Assembly (NCBI GenBank): GCA_023418435.1 | Contig: JAEZZT010000009.1 | Location: 1-13,861 of the forward strand | Length of the DNA: 13,861 nucleotides | Direction of reading: 5' to 3' | Source of the DNA: Bacillota bacterium | GTDB lineage: Bacteria > Bacillota > Negativicutes > Veillonellales > Negativicoccaceae | Shown: positions 1 through 6,526 of the stretch, piece after piece | Numbering within the stretch: the first letter of the stretch is position 1 | Layout: every line of letters starts with the position of its first letter | Notes under the pieces: model-generated | The model's input: only the letters and a program-made list of their open reading frames with translations | Databases searched by the model: none | Told to the model about the DNA's origin: nothing | Made by a program: the position numbers and the translations under genes

Positions 1-17
1 CCATTCATAAGAACAAA

Positions 18-1388
18 TCAATGACGGCTCAACAACGCGATGGCCTCTTTGATATGTGCGACGGGATGCAAACGCAATGAAAAATCATTTCCGCTCAAAC
101 GTTCCAAATTCTGGCGAGGAATCAATACATCCGTAAAGCCCATCTTGGCCAATTCGCGCAATCGCTTTTCCACTTGCGTGACGCGACGAATATCTCCCGT
201 CAAGCCGACTTCGCCGACGGCCGCCCATTGTGCAGGCAATGCCTTTTCCGAGAAAACGGAAGCCACGGCCAACGCCACCGGCAAATCCATACCGGTTTCC
301 GCAATGCGCAGTCCACCGGCGACATTGACATATACATCATATTCACTCAAAGAGAGGCCTGCTTTCTTCTCCAACACGGCAAGCAAGAGAGTCAAGCGAT
401 TATAATCATAACCTATGGCCGTGCGACGTGCGGTTCCGTAAAAAGTTCGATTGGTCAACGCCTGTACTTCCGCCAATAAAGGACGTACGCCCTCCATGCC
501 GGCAAAGACGATCGTCCCCACCCGGTCTTTGCTGCGCTCTTCCAGCAGCAATTCCGATAAATCATGCACGGCTTTCAAACCGTCTTCTTCCATCACGAAT
601 ACGCCGCTTTCCGAAGTATCACCGAAACGGTTTTTGACCGGACGTAGGATACGTAAACTCTGGCCCGCTTCGCCTTCCAGGTAAAGCACCGTATCCACCA
701 TATGCTCCAACATCTTCGGACCGGCAATATTTCCTTCCTTCGTGACATGTCCGATGATAATAATGCTCGTCTGCGTGTCTTTGGCATAGCGCAACAATCT
801 CGCCGTGCACTCTTTCACTTGCGAAGTGCTTCCCGGCAAGGCATCCACCGAGGCCACTTGCATCGTTTGAATGGAGTCGATGACCAGTAAGGATGCATGT
901 ACTTCTCCGGCTTGTTCCAAAGCCTGCAACAAATCCGTCGTCGCATAGACCAGGTAAGAATCCGATCGGGCTTGCAAACGTTCCGCCCGCAGACGTATTT
1001 GGGAGGCAGATTCTTCCCCGGAAACATAGAGCACCGTCTTCCCCGACTCGGCGATCTGAGATGTGACCTGCAAGAGCAAAGTCGATTTGCCCACCCCCGG
1101 ATCTCCTCCGATCAAGACCAGGCTTCCGGGCACCAAACCGCCGCCCAACGTGCGATCCCATTCCTCATTGCCGATCCCCATCCGTGCTACTTCCGTCAAA
1201 TCGATTTCGGAAATCCGTTGAGGCCCCCGGTCTTCCGTCGCTCCCAACGGCAGCCCCGCCGAGCGCAACTTCTCTACTTTTTTCTCCACTATGGTATTCC
1301 ATGCACCGCAACTGTTGCAACGCCCCATCCAACGGGATGTTTCCGCACCGCATTCGGTACAATAAAAAATCGTTTTTATCTTTGCCAT
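18..1388 (-). CDS. radA: DNA repair protein RadA (Sms)
   Basis: RadA is a RecA-like, DnaB-type ATPase that helps process recombination intermediates (branch migration) during DNA repair and transformation in the cytoplasm. The 456-residue protein shows the full family layout. There is an N-terminal zinc finger (C10, C13, C24, C27), a Walker A motif GGDPGVGKST at 94-103, a Walker B strand LLVID at 167-171, the RadA-specific KNRFG motif at 252-256, and a C-terminal Lon-protease-like domain (about 290-456) without evidence of protease activity. I start it at the ATG at 1388, giving MAKIKTIFYC, because AAAAGGAG lies six bases upstream; an in-frame extension to 1421 would lack a comparable site and add 11 atypical residues. 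It follows clpC after 79 bases, the usual Bacillota order, but a terminator lies between them. Length is normal for the family. Confidence 0.97.
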   Translation of the reverse strand: MAKIKTIFYCTECGAETSRWMGRCNSCGAWNTIVEKKVEKLRSAGLPLGATEDRGPQRISEIDLTEVARMGIGNEEWDRTLGGGLVPGSLVLIGGDPGVGKSTLLLQVTSQIAESGKTVLYVSGEESASQIRLRAERLQARSDSYLVYATTDLLQALEQAGEVHASLLVIDSIQTMQVASVDALPGSTSQVKECTARLLRYAKDTQTSIIIIGHVTKEGNIAGPKMLEHMVDTVLYLEGEAGQSLRILRPVKNRFGDTSESGVFVMEEDGLKAVHDLSELLLEERSKDRVGTIVFAGMEGVRPLLAEVQALTNRTFYGTARRTAIGYDYNRLTLLLAVLEKKAGLSLSEYDVYVNVAGGLRIAETGMDLPVALAVASVFSEKALPAQWAAVGEVGLTGDIRRVTQVEKRLRELAKMGFTDVLIPRQNLERLSGNDFSLRLHPVAHIKEAIALLSRH

Positions 1389-1394
1389 GCCGAA

Positions 1395-1402
1395 CTCCTT
1401 TT
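1395..1402 (-). promoter_or_regulatory. Ribosome binding site deciding the radA start
   Basis: On the minus strand this reads AAAAGGAG, six bases before the ATG at 1388. It supports the internal ATG over the longer open frame that begins at 1421. Confidence 0.85.
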
Positions 1403-1428
1403 CATGCTTAAAGTGTAACACAGCTTTG

Positions 1429-1437
1429 CTTATAGCA
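1429..1437 (-). promoter_or_regulatory. Possible extended -10 promoter for radA
   Basis: The minus strand reads TGCTATAAG, an extended -10 element (TG-N-TATAAT with one mismatch), about 40 bases before the radA ATG and just after the clpC terminator. No good -35 hexamer sits 16-18 bases upstream, because that position falls in the terminator stem. If real it would let radA be expressed when the heat-shock operon is repressed. This is inference from position and motif only. Confidence 0.35.
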
Positions 1438-1440
1438 CCA

Positions 1441-1463
1441 AGAAAAGGCGGAAAAATCCGCCT
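1441..1463 (-). terminator. Rho-independent terminator after clpC
   Basis: Reading the minus strand, a 7-bp stem AGGCGGA / TCCGCCT with a four-base T loop lies four bases after the clpC TAA (stem 1446-1463), followed by TTTCTT. The stem is GC-rich but short and the T tract is interrupted by a C, so termination may be partial and allow some read-through into radA. Confidence 0.7.
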
Positions 1464-1467
1464 CCTC

Positions 1468-3867
1468 TTATGCTACTGTAAAACTGAACTCGCCGGCATC
1501 GTCGGCATCGACGTGAATCGTCTTGCCTGCCACGGCTTCATTTTTCAAAATCATCTCCGAAATCGGATTTTCAAGCCACTGACGAATGGCACGTTTCAGC
1601 GGACGTGCTCCATATTCCCCATCGCTTCCTTTGTCGATTAGAAGTTCCTTGGCGGCCGGTGTCAATTCCAAACCGATTTCTTGTTCCTGCAGGTGGGCAA
1701 TTGTACGTTGCAACAAAATATCCACGATATCTACCAAGTTTTCTTTCGTCAACGGTTGGAAGACGATCATTTCATCGATACGATTCAAAAATTCCGGCCG
1801 GAAGAAACGCTTCACTTCGGCAAGGACGGCGTCCTTGCTCGGATTGTCGCTATTTCCGTTCTTCGCCAAGAATCCCATTTCAGCGCTATCTTGGCGGAGC
1901 AAATTGGCTCCCAAATTACTCGTCATGATAATCACGGTATTGCGGAAATCTACCGTGCGTCCCTGACTGTCCGTCAAACGTCCGTCATCCAAGACTTGGA
2001 GCAGGATATTGAAGAAATCTCCATGGGCTTTTTCCACCTCGTCAAAGAGAATGACGCTATACGGTCTTCTGCGCACGGCATCCGTCAACTGGCCGCCTTC
2101 CTCATAGCCGACATAGCCGGGAGGCGCTCCTACCAAGCGGGACACCGTATGTTTTTCCATGTACTCCGACATATCCAGACGAATCAACGCATTTTCATCG
2201 CCGAACATGCTTTCCGCCAAGGCCCGTGCCAACTCGGTCTTACCGACACCGGTCGGTCCCAAGAAGAGGAACGAACCGATCGGACGTTTCGGATCCTTCA
2301 AGCCGGCTCTTGCCAAGCGAACTGCCTTGGCAATCGCATTGACCGCATCATCCTGTCCGACCACCCGACGATGCAATTCTTCTTCCAAATGCAGGAGTTT
2401 TTCGGATTCTTCCGCCTGCAATTTATGCAATGGAATTCCCGTCCATCTGGCCACTACCGCTTCCACATCGGCAACATCCACGACAAGATGATCCGAGTCT
2501 CCCTTCTGCCAACTCTTTTCCATTTCCTCGATGGCTGCACGAATTTCTTTTTCGGCATCCCGCAATTCGGCAGCTCGTTCATATTCCTGCGCCGCAATCG
2601 CTTCTTCTTTTTCTTGCAGGATCTTGGCCAACTCTTCCTCCTTGGACTTCATATCCGGAGGTGTCGAGGCGGCGGCAATTCTGACCTTGGCTGCCGCTTC
2701 ATCCATCACATCGATCGCCTTATCCGGCAAGAAACGATCCGCAATATAGCGTGAGGACAATTGCACGGCTGCATGAATGGCTTCATCCGTAATCTTGGTC
2801 TTATGGAAGGCTTCATAGCGGTCTCTCAAACCGAGCAGAATCGCTTCGGCATCTTCTTCGTTCGGTTCGGCTACGATAACCGGTTGGAAACGCCGTTCCA
2901 ATGCGGCATCCTTTTCAATATGCTTTTTGTACTCATCCAACGTAGTTGCCCCGATACATTGCAACTCACCGCGAGCCAACGCCGGTTTCAGGATATTGGC
3001 GGCATCCATACCGCCTTCGGTACTGCCCGCACCGATCAAAGTATGCAATTCGTCGATGAAAAGTATCCAGTCTTCCCGCCGAGTGACTTCGTCAATAATT
3101 TCTTTCAAGCGTTCTTCAAACTCACCGCGATACTTCGTGCCGGCGACGGCGGCCGACATATTCAAAGAAATGATGTGTTTATTCCGCAAAATTTCCGGTA
3201 CATTGCCGGCCACAATACGTTGCGCCAACCCTTCGGCAATTGCCGTCTTCCCGACACCCGGTTCACCGATCAACACCGGATTATTCTTCGTACGGCGGCT
3301 GAGTATTTGAATCACGCGTTCCACTTCTTCATCACGGCCTACCACGGGATCAATTTTTCCTTGTTCGGCCAATACATTGAGATCTCGGCTATAATCGGCC
3401 AACTTGCCCAAATCTCCCTTATTTTCCTGGTTTTCATTATTCTTTTCGCCCAGATGTTTTTGGAACGCCTGCGTCAACTTGGCGCCACTGATACCGGCAT
3501 GCTCCAACATCCGCAATGCGACTCCGCCGCCATCCTGGATAATTCCCAAGAGAATATGTTCGGTACCGATATAATTTTGCCCCAAGCGATTGGCTTGCAT
3601 CTGTGCCAATTGCAGGACACGTTTGCTGCGCGGACTCAATTGCGGCGATTCGGTGCCGGCCGGAACACCGCTGTTCAAGAGCATGCTTTTGCCCATCTCC
3701 TCGGTAAATCCCGCATCCTGAAGAATCTTGCCGCCGATCAAATCACGGCCGGCTGCAATACCTACCAACAAATGTTCCGTCCCCACTACATTTTGGCCGC
3801 ATGCTTTTGCCAATTCCACTGCATAGTTCAGTACTTGTTTTGCACTTTCCGTAAATTTATCGTTCAT
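1468..3867 (-). CDS. clpC: ATP-dependent Clp protease ATPase subunit ClpC
   Basis: ClpC is the Hsp100 unfoldase that feeds proteins, including arginine-phosphorylated ones, to ClpP in the cytoplasm. The 799 residues show two N-terminal repeats, each with a GTEH motif (E31 and E103), matching the phosphoarginine-binding glutamates known for Bacillus ClpC. AAA+ module 1 has Walker A GEPGVGKT at 201-208 and LFIDE at 269-273. A coiled-coil M/UVR region follows at about 405-450. AAA+ module 2 has GPTGVGKT at 537-544 and ILFDE at about 606-610. The ClpP-docking tripeptide appears as MGF (664-666). I start at the ATG at 3867 because AAAGGAG is eight bases upstream; the in-frame GTG at 3876 lies inside that site. 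It is last in the ctsR operon, 16 bases after mcsB, and should be under CtsR control. Confidence 0.98.
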   Translation of the reverse strand: MNDKFTESAKQVLNYAVELAKACGQNVVGTEHLLVGIAAGRDLIGGKILQDAGFTEEMGKSMLLNSGVPAGTESPQLSPRSKRVLQLAQMQANRLGQNYIGTEHILLGIIQDGGGVALRMLEHAGISGAKLTQAFQKHLGEKNNENQENKGDLGKLADYSRDLNVLAEQGKIDPVVGRDEEVERVIQILSRRTKNNPVLIGEPGVGKTAIAEGLAQRIVAGNVPEILRNKHIISLNMSAAVAGTKYRGEFEERLKEIIDEVTRREDWILFIDELHTLIGAGSTEGGMDAANILKPALARGELQCIGATTLDEYKKHIEKDAALERRFQPVIVAEPNEEDAEAILLGLRDRYEAFHKTKITDEAIHAAVQLSSRYIADRFLPDKAIDVMDEAAAKVRIAAASTPPDMKSKEEELAKILQEKEEAIAAQEYERAAELRDAEKEIRAAIEEMEKSWQKGDSDHLVVDVADVEAVVARWTGIPLHKLQAEESEKLLHLEEELHRRVVGQDDAVNAIAKAVRLARAGLKDPKRPIGSFLFLGPTGVGKTELARALAESMFGDENALIRLDMSEYMEKHTVSRLVGAPPGYVGYEEGGQLTDAVRRRPYSVILFDEVEKAHGDFFNILLQVLDDGRLTDSQGRTVDFRNTVIIMTSNLGANLLRQDSAEMGFLAKNGNSDNPSKDAVLAEVKRFFRPEFLNRIDEMIVFQPLTKENLVDIVDILLQRTIAHLQEQEIGLELTPAAKELLIDKGSDGEYGARPLKRAIRQWLENPISEMILKNEAVAGKTIHVDADDAGEFSFTVA

Positions 3868-3875
3868 ATTTTTCA

Positions 3876-3882
3876 CTCCTTT
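3876..3882 (-). promoter_or_regulatory. Ribosome binding site deciding the clpC start
   Basis: AAAGGAG on the minus strand, eight bases before the ATG at 3867. It overlaps the upstream in-frame GTG (3876-3874), which therefore cannot use it. Confidence 0.85.
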
Positions 3883-3883
3883 T

Positions 3884-4945
3884 CTATTCCTTCATCAATT
3901 GATCTTTGATCAACGTAGCACGCCAGCGATCTCTTTCCTTGTTTGCCAGATCGGGACGATGCAAGTAATGTTGCAAGAACCCCGGCTGAATCAGAACCAT
4001 CATCCGTCTGAAAAAATCAGCCGAAACAGTATCCAACATTCCCATTTGACGTCCCAACTCCAAGGTGCTGAGCAGCTGCAAAGCTTCTTGAGAGGTAATG
4101 GATTTTGCATAGCGAAGAATTCCATAGCTACGCCATACCTCGTCTTCCAAGCCTTCCTCGTTCTGTCGCAACAACTCGCGTGCCTTGCGTTCCTCTGCCA
4201 CCACCTGACGACAAAGTTTCTCCAGTCCTTCGATAAACTCTTCTTCGGTACTGCCCAAAGTCGTTTTATTCGAAATCTGTAATATATTTCCCAAAATATC
4301 CGATCCTTCGCCATAAATACCTCTCACCGCAAAACCGAGACGCAAAATACTCTGGATCAGTCTTTTTATTTTATTCGTCCGCACCAGGGCCGGAACATGC
4401 ATCATCACCGAAGCGCGTAACCCCGTACCGACATTGGTCGGACAAGCAGTCAAATACCCCCAGCGGTTATCGAAAGCAAAATCCAACTTGCTCTCGATCG
4501 CATCGTCTGTCGTATTGGCGACTTGCCACGCTTTTTGAAGTTGCAAACCGCCTTCCATGCATTGAATGCGCAAATGATCTTCTTCATTGACCATGATGAC
4601 CACATTGGCATCCTGATTCAGAAGGATCCCCCGATGCAGCGGCTGATTCGCCAGGTTCGGACTGATTAAATGTTTTTCAACCATTCCCAGGCGATTCTCC
4701 GGTGTCAAACTTTCCATCTGTATATACGCAAATGAATCTTGCAGCTCGTCTTGCAAATTTTTTACACAACCGCGAATCATTTGTTCCGTCTTGGCTAAAT
4801 CCGCCTCGCTGCTTCGAACCGGAAACAATTCATTGCGTAAATTTCTCGCCAAACGGATACGGCTGGAAAGTACGATATCACTCTCCGGAAATTCACCGCT
4901 CAACCACGGCTCCACCGGACGATCCAGAATAGTTTGAATATCCAT
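3884..4945 (-). CDS. mcsB: Protein-arginine kinase McsB
   Basis: McsB phosphorylates arginines on proteins, marking them for ClpC-ClpP and inactivating CtsR. The 353 residues belong to the phosphagen (guanidino) kinase family: nucleotide-binding SSRIRLARN at 27-35, acidic NEEDH at 120-124 for the guanidinium, active-site cysteine C168 in the [10 protein letters not shown] stretch, and RGIYGEGS at 208-215. The C-terminal RDRWRA (338-343) matches the RDxxRA phosphoarginine-sensing motif of bacterial McsB, which argues for a true protein kinase rather than a small-molecule kinase. The start overlaps the mcsA stop by one base (TGATG), and a GGGGAGGA ribosome binding site lies about seven bases upstream. 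Neighbours mcsA and clpC confirm the role. The stop is TAG, 16 bases before clpC. Confidence 0.97.
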   Translation of the reverse strand: MDIQTILDRPVEPWLSGEFPESDIVLSSRIRLARNLRNELFPVRSSEADLAKTEQMIRGCVKNLQDELQDSFAYIQMESLTPENRLGMVEKHLISPNLANQPLHRGILLNQDANVVIMVNEEDHLRIQCMEGGLQLQKAWQVANTTDDAIESKLDFAFDNRWGYLTACPTNVGTGLRASVMMHVPALVRTNKIKRLIQSILRLGFAVRGIYGEGSDILGNILQISNKTTLGSTEEEFIEGLEKLCRQVVAEERKARELLRQNEEGLEDEVWRSYGILRYAKSITSQEALQLLSTLELGRQMGMLDTVSADFFRRMMVLIQPGFLQHYLHRPDLANKERDRWRATLIKDQLMKE

Positions 4946-5439
4946 CAGACATCCTCCCCTTTGCTCTGCAAGCTGCGAATCTCATCTCGCAACCGAGCCG
5001 CTTCCTCATATTTTTCCTGCTGAAGAGCCTGTTGCAGACGTTGCTGCAGACGTTGAATCTGTCGCGTAGTGGTAAACACGCCATAACCTCTGCTGGGAAC
5101 CTTGCCGACATGCCTCGTACTCCCTTGCATGCGCTCCAGCATCGGTGAGATTTCTGCTTGAAAAGTTTGATAGCAATCCGCACAACCGAAAAATCCACTT
5201 TGCTGAAATTCTGCCAAGGTCATACCACAATGAGGGCAGCTCAGCTTTTTTTCTTCAGGGAAAGAAGAATTGACGAAAAAGTTCTTGAAGAAATCTCCGC
5301 CGAACGCATCGAAGGGATGTTGCCAATGCCCTTGTCCCGGTGCACACTCCGTGCAATAATGATGCGTTTCTTTCTTGCCATTGTGAATTTCCGTGACATG
5401 CACGCTTGCCTCATTCTTGCCGCAATGATCACAATTCAT
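4945..5439 (-). CDS. mcsA: McsB activator, zinc-finger/UVR protein McsA
   Basis: McsA is the zinc-binding partner that activates the kinase McsB and takes part in CtsR control. The 164 residues carry four CxxC-type pairs (C3/C6, C29/C32, C68/C71, C86/C89), enough for two zinc sites. After a linker, a C-terminal UVR motif spans about 126-160 and is rich in Q, L, R and E, resembling the UvrB/UvrC and ClpC UVR segments. I start at the ATG at 5439 (MNCDHCG) because GAGGTGG is five bases upstream; the in-frame GTG at 5448 lies inside that site. The first 11 bases overlap the end of ctsR in another frame, and the last base overlaps mcsB, so the three genes are probably translationally coupled. Confidence 0.95.
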   Translation of the reverse strand: MNCDHCGKNEASVHVTEIHNGKKETHHYCTECAPGQGHWQHPFDAFGGDFFKNFFVNSSFPEEKKLSCPHCGMTLAEFQQSGFFGCADCYQTFQAEISPMLERMQGSTRHVGKVPSRGYGVFTTTRQIQRLQQRLQQALQQEKYEEAARLRDEIRSLQSKGEDV

Positions 5440-5872
5440 GCTTTCCACCTCGCAAAACCTTTCCCAGCCTATCTTGCAATGTATGCAGCAATCTAGGCTG
5501 ATCTTCCGCTACTACCTCTTGAAAAATCACGGCAAACATTTCATGTACTAATTGTGCCTCTCGCTGGGTAATCACCCCTCGTCGCAAATTCTCGTACAGC
5601 GAACGATCCACATCTGCCAAAGTGATCAATTTTTCCTGCGGCTCATTGCGCATCAAAGTAATGCGAATAAATCCTCCCAGTCCTCGTTTCGATTCCACAA
5701 TAAATCCTTTATCTGTAGAAAATCGGGTGTTGAGAACATAGCTGATTTGCGAAGGTGCACATTGCAATGCATCCGCAATCTCTTTCCGTTGAACGATGAT
5801 CTCCCGTTCACGCTCTTGCCAAAACTTCTTCATAATAAATTGTTCAATTTGATCAGCCAATATATTTCCCAT
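5429..5872 (-). CDS. ctsR: Transcriptional repressor of class III stress genes CtsR
   Basis: CtsR is a dimeric winged-helix repressor of clp genes that releases DNA on heating or protein stress. The 147 residues match the family: MGNILADQIEQF at the start, a helix-turn-helix about 27-50 (EIADALQCAPSQISYVLNTRF), the wing at about 57-71, and a helical C-terminal domain. The wing reads R63-G64-L65-G66-G67, whereas the usual sequence is Arg followed by four glycines; Leu replaces the second glycine. The codon is CTG, so this is not a reading-frame artefact. The arginine that McsB phosphorylates in other species is present (R63). Start is ATG at 5872 with AGAGGTGG a few bases upstream. It is the first gene of the operon and is probably autoregulated by sites in 5891-5933. 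Confidence 0.97.
   Translation of the reverse strand: MGNILADQIEQFIMKKFWQEREREIIVQRKEIADALQCAPSQISYVLNTRFSTDKGFIVESKRGLGGFIRITLMRNEPQEKLITLADVDRSLYENLRRGVITQREAQLVHEMFAVIFQEVVAEDQPRLLHTLQDRLGKVLRGGKHEL
5445..5451 (-). promoter_or_regulatory. Ribosome binding site of mcsA inside ctsR
   Basis: GAGGTGG on the minus strand, five bases before the mcsA ATG at 5439. It also encodes the end of CtsR (Arg-Gly-Gly), so translation of the two genes is probably coupled. It rules against the upstream GTG at 5448. Confidence 0.8.
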
Positions 5873-5890
5873 AATCCACCTCTTTTACCT

Positions 5891-5905
5891 TTTGATTTTT
5901 TGACC
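5891..5905 (-). promoter_or_regulatory. CtsR-like operator, site 1
   Basis: The minus strand reads GGTCAAA-A-AATCAAA, two direct heptads with a one-base spacer. It sits just downstream of the predicted ctsR transcription start (near 5906), a position suited to repression. The known CtsR operator is RGTCAAA-NAN-RGTCAAA, with three bases between the heptads. Binding by CtsR is inferred. Confidence 0.6.
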
Positions 5906-5912
5906 TATTGTC

Positions 5913-5941
5913 ATTATAACTGACTTTTTGACTTTATGCAA
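5913..5941 (-). promoter_or_regulatory. ctsR operon promoter
   Basis: The minus strand has TTGCAT (5941-5936), a 17-base spacer, and a perfect TATAAT (5918-5913), a sigma-A type promoter with a weak -35. Site 2 lies wholly within the spacer and site 1 at the start point. The expected 5' leader is about 34 bases. Confidence 0.75.
5919..5933 (-). promoter_or_regulatory. CtsR-like operator, site 2
   Basis: The minus strand reads AGTCAAA-A-AGTCAGT, again with a one-base spacer. It fills the gap between the -35 and -10 of the ctsR promoter. Its second heptad is the least regular of the three sites. Confidence 0.6.
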
Positions 5942-5948
5942 GTACTTT

Positions 5949-5963
5949 TTTGATTTTTTGTCT
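5949..5963 (-). promoter_or_regulatory. CtsR-like operator, site 3
   Basis: The minus strand reads AGACAAA-A-AATCAAA, sharing its second heptad with site 1. It lies directly upstream of the extended -10 of the plus-strand gene, so it could repress that gene as well as, or instead of, ctsR. A further TCAAA lies at 5968-5964, out of the eight-base register. Confidence 0.5.
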
Positions 5964-5965
5964 TT

Positions 5966-5974
5966 TGATATAAT
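5966..5974 (+). promoter_or_regulatory. Promoter of the SpeD-like gene (extended -10)
   Basis: TGATATAAT is a perfect extended -10 (TG-N-TATAAT), 21 bases before the ATG at 5996. The -35 position (5946-5951) is only a T run, which an extended -10 can tolerate. The ribosome binding site is weak (GTGGTGA, about four bases before the ATG). Confidence 0.65.
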
Positions 5975-5995
5975 ATTTACGAAAGTGGTGATACT

Positions 5996-6490
5996 ATGAC
6001 GGAAGCTATGGGCAAACATTTACTCGTCGACTGCTATGGTTGTCGCTCGGAGTTAATTGATAATTTTGCCAATTTACATGCTGCAATTGAAGAAGCGATT
6101 TATACAACGCAAATGGATGTTTCGGATACTCATGTCCACCAACACGATGACGCCTTGGTAGTCAGTGCCATTGGTGTCGGTAATCAAATATGTATCCATG
6201 CCTACCCCGCCCTGCATTATTTGGCTATCGATGTCTTTACTTTCAACACGGACATCGATCCCACTTCGATGATGCGCATTTTCCGTTCGGCATTTCATCC
6301 GGACAAAGTTCGGGCCACGAGCATCAAGCGAGGTAAAATCGATGCGGCACAGGATATGAAACCGCAAACGAAATCAAAAACGACGACGATGCGAAAAGTC
6401 AAATCCACCGGCCAGCAATTGAAAAAAACGGGCGGGAAAATGTGGCGTGTCATTCGCAATAAAAAAATGCACACGGACAACGACCAATAA
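5996..6490 (+). CDS. S-adenosylmethionine decarboxylase-like protein, probably catalytically inactive
   Basis: The first 113 or so residues follow the small prokaryotic AdoMet decarboxylase (SpeD) fold: MGKHLLVDCYGC at 5-16, CIHAYP at 66-71 and AIDVFTF at 77-83. Active SpeD cleaves itself at Glu-Ser to make a pyruvoyl group (Ser63 in Thermotoga maritima) and uses His68 and Cys83. Here, aligned without gaps from the IH motif, His68 is kept, position 63 is Asn in a VGNQ context, and position 83 is Phe. Neither the cofactor nor the general acid can therefore form, and decarboxylation is not expected. A lysine/arginine-rich tail (about 111-157, 16 basic and 3 or fewer acidic residues before the last few) is not part of the enzyme. 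It is the only plus-strand gene, divergent from ctsR and convergent with fakA. A ligand-sensing or nucleic-acid-binding role is possible but unproven. Confidence 0.85.
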   Translation: MTEAMGKHLLVDCYGCRSELIDNFANLHAAIEEAIYTTQMDVSDTHVHQHDDALVVSAIGVGNQICIHAYPALHYLAIDVFTFNTDIDPTSMMRIFRSAFHPDKVRATSIKRGKIDAAQDMKPQTKSKTTTMRKVKSTGQQLKKTGGKMWRVIRNKKMHTDNDQ

Positions 6491-6526
6491 AAAGAGGATG
6501 AACCAATGGTTCATCCTCTTTTTATT
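6486..6526. terminator. Bidirectional terminator between the SpeD-like gene and fakA
   Basis: A perfect 19-bp inverted repeat (6486-6504 and 6508-6526) has a three-base AAT loop. Its core is AGAGGATGAACC with A/T runs at both feet, so each strand gives a stem followed by a run of T. It contains the TAA of the plus-strand gene (6488-6490) and the TAA of fakA (6524-6522), and so ends both convergent genes. Confidence 0.92.

Noticed and set aside
1..17. Possible start of the next gene after radA (disA often follows in Bacillota)
   Set aside because: The minus strand contains ATGAATGG at the very edge, but only a few bases are visible and no ribosome binding site is seen, so nothing can be supported.
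1681..3909. Two long plus-strand open frames (357 and 382 codons) opposite clpC
   Set aside because: They lie fully antisense to a gene with complete ClpC motifs, have no ribosome binding site or family motifs, and arise because the clpC codons used rarely give stops on the other strand.
5873..5995. CIRCE (HrcA) element in the ctsR upstream region
   Set aside because: No TTAGCACTC-N9-GAGTGCTAA-type inverted repeat is present; the repeats there are direct and CtsR-like.
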